A stretch of 64,000 nt of DNA from Morinoia aosen. Its lineage: Eukaryota; Arthropoda; Malacostraca; Amphipoda; Talitridae. The stretch is from assembly GCA_030386875.1 (NCBI GenBank), contig CM059560.1, positions 47,162,757 through 47,226,756 of the forward strand, written 5' to 3'. Position 1 is the stretch's first letter, and each line of letters starts with the position of its first letter. The position numbers were made by a program, and so were the translations under genes. Positions 13,332 to 22,410 of this stretch are shown here, in pieces. The notes beneath the pieces were generated by a model. That model had not been told where the DNA came from. It saw only the letters and a program-made list of their open reading frames with translations, and searched no databases.

Positions 13332-14292
13332 AGAACGTACAAAGGAGTTCACGAGGTATCTCTACAGCGTACAAAGGAGTACAGGAGGTATCTCTAGAAC
13401 GTACAGAGGAGTACAGGAGGTATCTCTACAGCGCACAAAGGAGTACAGGAGGTATCTCTACAGCGCACAAAGGAGTATAGGAGGTATCTCTAGAACGTAC
13501 AAAGGAGTACACGAGGTATCTCTACAGCGTACAAAGGAGTACAGGAGGTATCTCTAGAACGTACAGAGGAGTACAGGAGGTATCTCTAGAACGTAAAAAG
13601 GAGTACAGGAGGTATCTCTAGAACGTACAAAGGAGTTCAGGAGGTATCTCTAGAACGTACAAAGGAGTACAGGAGGTATCTCTAGAACGTACAAAGGAGT
13701 ACAGGAGGTATCTCTACAGCGCACAAAGAAGTACAGGAGGTATCTCTACAGCGCACAAAGGAGTACAGGAGGTATCTCTAGAACGTACAAAGGAGTACAC
13801 GAGGTATCTCTACAGCGTACAAAGGAGTACAGGAATTATCTCTAGAACGTACAGAGAAGTACAGGAGGTATCTCTACAGCGCACAAAGGAGTACAGGAGG
13901 TATCCCTACAGCGTACAAAGGAGTACAGGAGGTATCTCTACAGCGTACAAATGAGTACAGGAGGTATCTCTAGAACGTACAAAGGAGTACACGAGGTATC
14001 TCTACGGCGTACAAAGGAGTACAGGAGGTATCTCTAGAACGTACAGAGGAGTACAGGAGGTATCTCTAGAACGTACAGAGGAGTACAGGAGGTATCTCTA
14101 GAAAGTACAGAGGAGTACAGGAGGAACCTCTACAGCGCAAAAAGGAGTACAGGAGGTATCTCTAGAACGTACAAAGAAGTACACGTGGTATCTCTACAGC
14201 GTACAAAGGAGTACAGGAGGTATCTCTAGAACGTACAGAGGAGTACAGGAGGTATCTCTAGAACGTACAAAGGAGTAAAGGAGGTATCTCTA
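13332..14292. repeat. Third, interrupted higher-order copy left of the retrotransposon
   Basis: Collinear with about 6230-7190 at a constant offset of 7,102 bp. Checked at the gttcacgagg monomer (13347), the gaattatc monomer (13833) and the agaaagtac monomer (14100). The retrotransposon entered this copy at 14292; the homologous sequence continues at 17369. Confidence 0.85.
14288..14292. repeat. Target site duplication, left copy (ctcta)
   Basis: The five bases ctcta directly precede the LTR and are repeated at 17369-17373. They come from the satellite monomer, at the ctctagaac segment. A 5-bp duplication is typical of Ty3/gypsy integrases. Confidence 0.95.
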
Positions 14293-15222
14293 TGTGAGGG
14301 GTTGATGGGCCAGGCGGGCTAACGGTGCAGCTTACGCCTGGTATCAAAGAGTACCTGGGACTGATGGTCAGCTCCCGGCCTCGTAAGGTACCCTCCCCAC
14401 GTAAATAGACAGGGGAACCTCGTCCTACCCAGGTGAGAGGCACGAGACGAGTCCCCGTTGAATCGATATCGAAGGGAACGGATATCAGAGGAGCGGATTA
14501 CCAGAGGGTCAGAGAAAGGCAGGATCAAATTAACACTTAATTAATATATTAGTACTCGAAGTGGCGTCCAACTCGGAACGAACAAGAAAGCCGAAGTTGG
14601 AGCTGATCCCTACGCTACCCACTTAATCCTAAACCATTCACAGCATACAAAATATAATCCGGACCGAGGTCCTACGTCTCAATTCTAGACGTCAGCCAAG
14701 CACACCCAGTCACAAGGTGGCTTGAGTTGTAACCCCTTCCTCAAGAGGGCACTCGAGACGAAGCTACACGAAGTTAACTGGAGAAGCTCGGACAGCAACT
14801 CTACTCCAAGGTCACAGGAGGTCTGGGGGCCTGGGCGTTCCTGACCAACAGGGTCATACGAGGAAGCCGGCACACGACAGGATGGATAGCACGGCACAGT
14901 GAGCGGTCGACAGGACGCATGACACTTCGGAAGACTCGCTATATCCTCCCCAGCCTGAAGGGCGTAAACATTGATAAGTATCTACGTAAAAATTACAGAA
15001 GCTCAACTGACAATATAGCTTCAAGATATCTGAATCACGCACAAAAGAAAGACTTACAGCCGGGCTTCTACGTACCTGCCATACACGATGGCGTGACGAG
15101 TTAACAACACGGCTATCGGGTATTCGGCGGAATTATAATACTGAGCATGGCCAAGCACTGGCTTTCTCTCCGGGGTCACTTTATTAGGAGACAGGACGCA
15201 CGCGCTAAGCCATGCCCTTACA
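14293..15222 (-). repeat. Long terminal repeat (3' LTR in sense orientation)
   Basis: 930 bp, starting tgtgagggg and ending cccttaca on the plus strand; in the sense direction it runs from TGTAAG to CTCACA. Compared base by base with the other LTR it differs at three positions: g14643/a16789, a14924/g17070 and a14991/t17137. An AT-rich TATA-like stretch lies at 15131-15140 on the sense strand, about 85 bp from the sense 5' end, but promoter function is a guess. The small open frames inside (up to about 70 codons on both strands) have no recognisable similarity and I do not call them genes. Confidence 0.95.
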
Positions 15223-15234
15223 CGGCCCCTCCCT
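15223..15234 (-). other. Polypurine tract next to the 3' LTR
   Basis: On the sense (minus) strand this reads AGGGAGGGGCCG and abuts the 3' LTR directly. That is the expected position and composition of the plus-strand primer of LTR retrotransposons. Two cytosines near its end make it imperfect. Confidence 0.7.
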
Positions 15235-15310
15235 AAATCGTACGCTACTCTAAGACGCAGTCAGAGGAGTGCACGCATGGTAATGGCGGCGCGAGGCCTG
15301 CGACCCTTTC
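15235..15310 (-). other. Short untranslated stretch between pol remnant and polypurine tract
   Basis: 76 bp with no open frame or motif that I recognise. In an intact element integrase would follow RNase H; here pol stops just after the RNase H end, so the 3' deletion breakpoint probably lies in or beside this stretch. Confidence 0.6.
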
Positions 15311-16438
15311 CTAATATCGACTCAAAAAGTCAGGGCCAACGTTGACCTTTCCTTTAATATATATTACAGTAAAACGAAATTGTTGTAGGATTAGCGCCCA
15401 ACGCATTAGACGACTATTGTTGTTTTTCATTACACTCAGTGACACAAGAGGTTTATGATCGGTCTCGAGAAAAAATTCACGACCCAATAAAAAATGTCTA
15501 AATTTTTCTGTACCGAAGATGATGGCTAAACACTCTCTCTCGATGGTCGAGTAGTTTCGCTCTGCTTGGGACATCTTCCTGCTGGCGTAGGCGACTGGGT
15601 GCGGCATGTTGTCGTGATATTGGAGCAGCACAGCTCCGATGGAGTGTTGAGATGCGTCTGTACGCAGGACAAATACTTGTTGCACATCCGGTAGTTTGAG
15701 GATTGGTCGTTTCTCTAACGACTCTTTCAGTTTCTTGAAGTTTTCTGCTGCTACTTCGTGCCAGACGATTGTGTCTGGTTGTCCCTTTTTGAGCAGGTCG
15801 GTTAATGGTGCCAACAGTTCTGCTGCATTCGGGATGAATCGACGGTAAAAAGAAATCATACCGATGAAGGACTGCAACGTCTTCCGTTTCTCTGGCAACG
15901 GTGTCGACGTAATTGAGGTTATTTTTTCGGTAGTTGGAGCTACGTACCCTCCTTTGATGTCGAAGCCCAAGAACTTCATCGTCCTGGAAGCTAGTTTGCA
16001 TTTAGACGGATTTACAGTCAAGTTATAATGCGCTAGCCTAGAGAATACAGATTGTAACGCGATAATATGATCATCAAATGTTTCGGTATAAATAAAGACA
16101 TTATCAAAATAAAAAGATACATGTGGCAAATCTGCCAAAACAATTCTCATTAGTTTTGCAAACGTCGCGCACGCAGTTACTAGACCGAAAGGTAGTCTGA
16201 CGAACTCCATAAGTCCTTTGTTTGTAGGGAAAGCCGTTATTGGAATCGCTTTTTCGGTCAAAGGTATTTGATAGTAGGCCTTTGTGAGGTCTATCTCCGA
16301 AAACCACTAGGCTTTCGCGAATTTATGCCACTCCTCTTCAATGTTAACTGGAGGTTCCGCATTAAATTTCGTAATGGAATTTACTTGTCTATAATCAATT
16401 GTCAAACGATAGGAATCGTCTTACGGCAAGGTCGCCAG
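15311..16438 (-). pseudogene. pol remnant: partial reverse transcriptase plus RNase H
   Basis: A single minus-strand frame covers the whole stretch, interrupted by in-frame stops at 16421-16423 (TAA) and 16307-16309 (TAG). The longest open part runs from 16306 to the TAG at 15311-15313; its first possible start is a TTG at 16261, giving 316 residues. Before that lie an RT segment with TIDYRQVN (upstream of the amber stop) and a segment with FSEIDLTKAYYQ, which holds the first catalytic aspartate. In the 316-residue part, LPFGL is at 23-27, the active-site box is YFDN at 51-54 in place of the usual YxDD, and the connection region with FYRRFIPN is at 138-145. RNase H shows TDAS (D202), YSTIERE (E241), TDHKPL (D268) and PDFLSR (D311), so its four acidic positions appear intact. 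No integrase follows. RT is dead by sequence; an overlapping 167-codon frame at 15498-16001 is a shadow. Confidence 0.93.
16430..16437 (-). other. Possible primer-binding-site remnant
   Basis: One base after the sense 5' LTR the minus strand reads TGGCGACC. Primer-binding sites normally begin TGG at this place, and, from memory, arginine-tRNA-primed gypsy elements use a site starting with these bases. However, the same bases can be read in frame as part of RT. This may be an 8-bp remnant, a microhomology at the deletion junction, or chance. Confidence 0.35.
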
Positions 16439-17368
16439 TGTGAGGGGTTGATGGGCCAGGCGGGCTAACGGTGCAGCTTACGCCTGGTATCAAAGAGTAC
16501 CTGGGACTGATGGTCAGCTCCCGGCCTCGTAAGGTACCCTCCCCACGTAAATAGACAGGGGAACCTCGTCCTACCCAGGTGAGAGGCACGAGACGAGTCC
16601 CCGTTGAATCGATATCGAAGGGAACGGATATCAGAGGAGCGGATTACCAGAGGGTCAGAGAAAGGCAGGATCAAATTAACACTTAATTAATATATTAGTA
16701 CTCGAAGTGGCGTCCAACTCGGAACGAACAAGAAAGCCGAAGTTGGAGCTGATCCCTACGCTACCCACTTAATCCTAAACCATTCACAACATACAAAATA
16801 TAATCCGGACCGAGGTCCTACGTCTCAATTCTAGACGTCAGCCAAGCACACCCAGTCACAAGGTGGCTTGAGTTGTAACCCCTTCCTCAAGAGGGCACTC
16901 GAGACGAAGCTACACGAAGTTAACTGGAGAAGCTCGGACAGCAACTCTACTCCAAGGTCACAGGAGGTCTGGGGGCCTGGGCGTTCCTGACCAACAGGGT
17001 CATACGAGGAAGCCGGCACACGACAGGATGGATAGCACGGCACAGTGAGCGGTCGACAGGACGCATGACGCTTCGGAAGACTCGCTATATCCTCCCCAGC
17101 CTGAAGGGCGTAAACATTGATAAGTATCTACGTAAATATTACAGAAGCTCAACTGACAATATAGCTTCAAGATATCTGAATCACGCACAAAAGAAAGACT
17201 TACAGCCGGGCTTCTACGTACCTGCCATACACGATGGCGTGACGAGTTAACAACACGGCTATCGGGTATTCGGCGGAATTATAATACTGAGCATGGCCAA
17301 GCACTGGCTTTCTCTCCGGGGTCACTTTATTAGGAGACAGGACGCACGCGCTAAGCCATGCCCTTACA
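16439..17368 (-). repeat. Long terminal repeat (5' LTR in sense orientation)
   Basis: 930 bp, offset 2,146 bp from the other LTR, with the same TG...CA ends and three substitutions between the pair (0.3%). The low divergence indicates recent insertion, unless gene conversion between the LTRs has occurred. The TATA-like stretch corresponding to the one in the other copy is at 17277-17286. Confidence 0.95.
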
Positions 17369-17373
17369 CTCTA
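17369..17373. repeat. Target site duplication, right copy (ctcta)
   Basis: Identical to 14288-14292. Removing the element and one ctcta restores a continuous satellite monomer that matches the unoccupied sites at 7186-7190 and 10289-10293. Confidence 0.95.
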
Positions 17374-17675
17374 GAACGTACAAAGGAGTACAGAACGGAT
17401 CTCTAGAACGTACAAAGGAGTACAGGAGGTATCTCTAGAACGTAGAAAGGAGTAAAGGAGGTATCTCTAGAACGTACAAAGGAGTACAGGAGGTATCTCT
17501 ACAGCGCATAAAGGAGTACAGGAGGTATCTCTACAGCGCACAAAGGAGTACAGGAGGTATCTCTAGAACGTACAAAGGAGTACACGAGGTATCTCTACAG
17601 CGTACAAAGGAGTACAGGAGGTATCTCTAGAACGTAGAGAGGAGTACAGGAGGTATCTCTAGAACGTACAAAGGA
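17369..17675. repeat. Left-type satellite flank to the right of the retrotransposon
   Basis: Matches about 7186-7493 and the corresponding part of the 10.3-kb copy, including the cagaacg, gtagaaagg and gtagagcagg variants. It is thus the continuation of the interrupted third copy. From 17676 the sequence passes into the right-block organisation. Confidence 0.85.
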
Positions 17676-20600
17676 GTAGAGCAGGTATCTCTAGAACGTA
17701 CAGAGGAGTACAGGAGGTACCTCTACAGCGCACAAAGGAGTACAGGAGTAATCTCTAGAACGTTCAAAGGAGTACACGAGGTTTCTCTACAGCGTACAAA
17801 GGAGTACAGGAGGTATCTCTAGAACGTACAGAGGAGTACAGGAGGTATCTCTAGAACGTACAAAGGAGTACACGAGGTATCTCTACAGCGTACAAAGGAG
17901 TACAGGAGGTATCTCTAGAACGTGCAGAGGAGTACAGGAGGTATCTCTAGAACGTACAAAGGAGAACAGGAGGTGTCTCTAGAACGTACAAAGGAGTACA
18001 GGAGGTACCTCTACAGCGTACAAAGGAGTACAGGAGGTATCTCTACAGCGTACAAATGAGTACAAGAGGTATCTCTAGAACGTTCAAAGGAGTACAGGAG
18101 GTATCTCTACAGCGTACAAAGGAGTACAGGAGGTATCTCTACAGCGCACAAAGGAGTACAGGAGGTATCTCTACAGCGCACAAAGGAGTACACGAGGTAT
18201 CTCTACAGCGTACAAAGGAGTACAGGAGGTATCTCTAGAACGTACAGAGGAGTACAGGAGGTATCTCTAGAACGTACAAAGGAGTACAGGAGGTATCTCT
18301 AGAGCGTACAGAGGAGTACAGGAGGTACCTCTACAGCGCACAAAGGAGTACAGGAGGTATCTCTAGAACGTACAGAGGAGTACAGGAGGTATCTCTAGAA
18401 GGTACAAAGGAGTACACGAGGTATCTCTACAGAGTACAAAGGAGTACAGGAGGTATCTCTAGAACGTACAGAGGAGTACAGGAGGTATCTCTAGAACGTA
18501 CAAAGGAGTACAGGAGGTATCTCTAGAACGTACAAAGGAGTACAGGAGGTACCTCTACAGCGTACAAAGGAGTACAGGAGGTATCTCTACAGCGTACAAA
18601 TGAGTACAGGAGGTATTTCTAGAACGTTCAAAGGAGTACAGGAGGTATCTCTACAGCGTACAAAGGAGTACAGGAGGTATCTCTACAGCGTACAAAGGAG
18701 TCCAGGAGGTATCTCTAGAACGTGCAAAGGAGTACAGGAGGTATCTCTACAGCGCACAAAGGAGTACATGAGGTATCTCTACAGCGCACAAAGGAGTACA
18801 GGAGGTATCTCTACAGCGCACAAAGGAGTACACGAGGTATCTCTACAGCGTACAAAGGAGTACAGGAGGTATCTCTAGAACGTACAGAGGAGTACAGGAG
18901 GTATCTCTAGAACGTACAAAGGAGTACAGGAGGTATCTCTAGAACGTACAGATGAGTACAGGAGGTACCTCTACAGCGCACAAAGGAGTACAGGAGGTAT
19001 CTCTAGAACGTACAAAGGAGTACACGAGGTATCTCTACAGAGTACAAAGGAGTACAGGAGGTATCTCTAGAACGTACAAAGGAGTACAGGAGGTATCTCT
19101 AGAACGTACAAAGGAGTACACGAGGTATCTCTACAGCGTACAAAGGAGTACAGGAGGTATCTCTAGAACGTACAGAGGAGTACAGGAGGTATCTCTACAG
19201 CGTACAAAGGAATACAGGAGGTATCTCTAGAACGTACAAAGGAGTACAGGAGGTATCTCTACAGCGTTCAAAGGAGTACAGGAGGTATCTCTACAGCGTA
19301 CAAAGGAGTACAAGAGGTATCTCTAGAACGTACAAAGGAGTAGAGGAGGTATCTCTTCAGCGCACAAAGGAGTACGAAGGTATTTCTACAGCGTACAAAG
19401 GAGTACAGGAGGTATCTCTACAGCGTACAAAGGAGTTCAGTAGGTATCTCTAGAACGTACAAAGGAGTACAGGAGGTATCTCTACAGCGCACATAGGAGT
19501 ACAGGAAGTATCTCTACAGCACACAAAGGAGTACACCAGGTATCTCTACAGCGTACAAAGGAGTACAGGAGGTATCTCTAGAACGTACAGAGGAGTACAG
19601 GAGGTATCTCTAGAACGTACAAAGGAGTACAGGAGGTATCTCTAGAACGTACAGAGGAGTACAGGAGGTACCTCTACAGCGCACAAAGGAGTACAGAAGG
19701 TATCTCTAGAACGTACAAAGGAGTACACGAGGTATCTCTACAGCGTACAAAGGAGTACAGGAGGTATCTCTAGAACGTACAGAGGAGTACAGGAGGTATC
19801 TCTAGAACGTACAAAGGAATACACGAGGTATCTCTACAGCGTACAAAGGAGTACAGGAGGTATCTCTAGAACGTACAAAGGAGTACAGGAGGTATCTCTA
19901 GAACGTACAAAGGAGTACAGGAGGTATCTCTAGAACGTACAAAGGAGTACAGGAGGTATCTCTACAGCGCACAAAGGAGTACAGGAGGTATCTCTACAGC
20001 GCACAAAGGAGTACAGGAGGTATCTCTAGAACGTACAAAGGAGTACACGAGGTATCTTTACAGCGTACAAAGGAGTACAGGACGTATCTCTAGAACGTAC
20101 AGAGGAGTACAGGAGGTGTCTCTAGAACGTACAAAGGAGTACAGGAGGTATCTCTAGAACGTACAGAGGAGTACAGGAGGTACCTCTACAGCGCACAAAG
20201 GAGTACAGGAGGTATCTCTAGAACGTACAAAGGAGTACACGAGGTATCTCTACAGCGTAAAAAGGAGTACAGGAGGTATCTCTAGAACGTACAGAGGAGT
20301 ACAGGAGGTATCTCTAGAACGTACAAAGGAGTTCACGAGGTATCTCTACAGCGTACAAAGGAGTACAGAAGGTATCTCTATAACGTACAGAGGAGTACAG
20401 GAGGTATCTCTACAGCGCACAAAGGAGTACAAGAGATATCTCTACAGCGCGCAAAGGAGTATAGGAGGTATCTCTAGAACGTACAAAGGAGTACACGAGG
20501 TATCTCTACAGCGTACAAAGGAGTACAGGAGGTATCTCTAGAACGTACAGAGGAGTACAGGAGGTATCTCTAGAACGTACAAAGGAGTACATGAGGTATC

Positions 20601-22410
20601 TCTAGAACGTACAAAGGAGTACAGGAGGTATCTCTAGAACGTACAAAGGAGTACAGGAGGTATCTCTAGAACGTACAAAGGAGTACAGGAGGTATCTCTA
20701 CAGCGCACAAAAGAGTAGAGGAGGTATCTCTACAGCGCACAAAGGAGTACAGGAGGTATCTCTAGAACGTACAAAGGAGTACACGAGGTATCTCTACAGC
20801 GTTCGAAGGAGTACAGGAGGTATCTCTAGAACGTACAGAGGAGTACAGGAGGTATCTCTAGAACGTACAAAGGAGTAAAGGAGGTATCTCTAGAACGTAC
20901 AGAGGAGTACAGGAGGTATCTCTAGAACGTACAGAGGAGTACAGGAGGTATCTCTAAAACGTACAAAGGAGTACACGAGGTATCTCTACAGCGTACAAAG
21001 GAGTACAGGAGGTATCTCTAGAACGTACAGAGGAGTACAGGAGGTATCTCTAGAACGTACAAAGGAGTACAGGAGGTATCTCTAGAACGTACAGAGGAGT
21101 ACAGGAGGTACCCCTACAGCGCACAAAGGAGTACAGGAGGTATCTCTAGAACGTACAAAGGAGTACACGAGGTATCTCTACAGCGTACAAAGGAGTACAG
21201 GAGGTATCTCTAGAACGTACAGAGGAGTACAGGAGGTATCTCTAGAACGTACAAAGGAGTACAGGAGGTATCTCTAGAACGTACAGAGGAGTACAGGAGG
21301 TACCTCTACAGCGCACAAAGGAGTACAGGAGGTATCTCTAGAACGTACAAAGGAGTACACGAGGTATCTCTACAGCGTAAAAAGGAGTACAGGAGGTATC
21401 TCTAGAACGTACAGAGGAGTACAGGAGGTATCTCTAGAACGTACAAAGGAGTTCACGAGGTATCTCTACAGCGTACAAAGGAGTACAGGAGGTATCTCTA
21501 TAACGTACAGAGGAGTACAGGAGGTATCTCTACAGCGCACAAAGGAGTACAAGAGGTATCTCTACAGCGCGCAAAGGATTATAGGAGGTATCTCTAGAAC
21601 GTTCAAAGGAGTACACGAGGTATCTCTACAGCGTACAAAGGAGTACAGGAGGTATCTCTAGAACGTACAGAGGAGTACAGGAGGTATCTCTAGAACGTAC
21701 AAAGGAGTACAGGAGGTATCTCTAGAACGTACAAAGGAGTACAGGAGGTATCTCTAGAACGTACAAAGGAGTACAGGAGGTATCTCTAGAACGTACAAAG
21801 GAGTACAGGAGGTATCTCTACAGCGCACAAAAGAGTAGAGGAGGTATCTCTACAGCGCACAAAGGAGTACAGGAGGTATCTCTAGAACGTACAAAGGAGC
21901 ACACGAGGTATCTCTACAGCGTACGAAGGAGTACAGGAGGTATCTCTAGAACGTACAGAGGAGTACAGGAGGTATCTCTAGAACGTACAAAGGAGTACAG
22001 GAGGTTTCTCTAGAACGTACAGAGGAGTACAGGAGGTACCTCTACAGCGCACAAAGGAGTACAGGAGATATCTCTAGAACGTACAAAGGAGTACACGAGG
22101 TATCTCTACAGCGTACAAAGGTGTACAGGAGGCATCTCTAGAACGTTCAGAGGAGTACAGGAGGTATCTCTAGAACGTACAAAGGAGTACACGAGGTATC
22201 TCTACAGCGTACAAAGGAGTACAGGAGGTATCTCTAGAACGTACAGAGGAGTACAGGAGTTATCTCTACAGCGCATAAAGGAGTACAGGAGGTATCTCTA
22301 CAGCGCACGAAGGAGTACACGAGGTATCTCTACAGCGTACAAAGGAGAACAGGAGGTATCTCTAGAACGTACAGAGGAGTACAGGAGGTATCTCTAGAAC
22401 GTACAAAGGA
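17676..22410. repeat. 4,735-bp tandem duplication, copy 1 (landmark X1)
   Basis: Starts at a gtagagcagg monomer (17676) that recurs at 22411, 4,735 bp later. 4,735 is 148 monomers minus one base; the missing base is in a gtacgaagg monomer near 19375. Holds landmark cluster X1 (18056-19230). Part of it (21.0-21.4 kb) shows a clear six-monomer sub-repeat of 192 bp. Confidence 0.85.

Larger units (their letters stand above)
1..14292. repeat. 32-bp satellite array, left block
   Basis: Uninterrupted head-to-tail copies of a 32-bp monomer that starts ggagtacagg and contains aggtatctct. The last 12 bases fall into two main classes: one with agaacg (creating a tctaga site with the preceding bases) and one with acagcg followed by tac or cac. 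Common secondary variants are acacg for acagg, acagagg for acaaagg, and ggtacc for ggtatc. The consensus is about 44% GC and about two thirds purine on the plus strand. All monomers have the same orientation. Most are exactly 32 bp; a few are 31 or 36 bp and serve as landmarks. Nested duplications inside this block are listed separately; stretches between them (for example 5250-5780 and 6690-6997) are the same satellite. No gene is visible. The short open frames in it are by-products of the repeat. Confidence 0.98.
14293..17368 (-). mobile_element. Internally deleted Ty3/gypsy-type LTR retrotransposon
   Basis: A complete insertion of 3,076 bp: two 930-bp direct repeats with TG...CA ends, a 1,216-bp interior and a perfect 5-bp target duplication. 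The pol remnant reads on the minus strand, so the 5' LTR in the sense direction is at 16439-17368 and the 3' LTR at 14293-15222. The interior has part of RT, the RNase H domain and a purine-rich tract. There is no gag, protease, early RT or integrase, so the copy is non-autonomous. The missing sequence would be several kb in an ordinary gypsy element. Assignment to Ty3/gypsy rests on the RT-RNase H sequence; the clade is not determined. Confidence 0.95.

Noticed and set aside
1..14292. CRISPR array, because of the 32-bp period
   Set aside because: The repeats abut with no unique spacers, the monomers vary, and there are no cas genes. The context is eukaryotic.
14685..15104. Open frames inside the LTRs (for example 14685-14897 minus, 14919-15104 plus, and their copies at 16831-17043 and 17065-17250)
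   Set aside because: They are 60-70 codons, overlap on both strands, appear in both LTRs and resemble nothing I recognise. LTRs normally carry regulatory sequence.
15498..16001. A 167-codon minus-strand frame as a separate gene
   Set aside because: It lies wholly inside the RT-RNase H frame in another phase and has no recognisable motif.
16104..16468. Short frames at 16104-16307 (minus) and 16268-16468 (plus) as genes
   Set aside because: The first is a phase shadow of RT. The second crosses the interior/LTR boundary on the antisense strand.
14293..17368. Intact autonomous retroelement or retrovirus
   Set aside because: The interior is only 1,216 bp, with no gag, protease, integrase or envelope frame, two in-frame stops and a changed RT active site.
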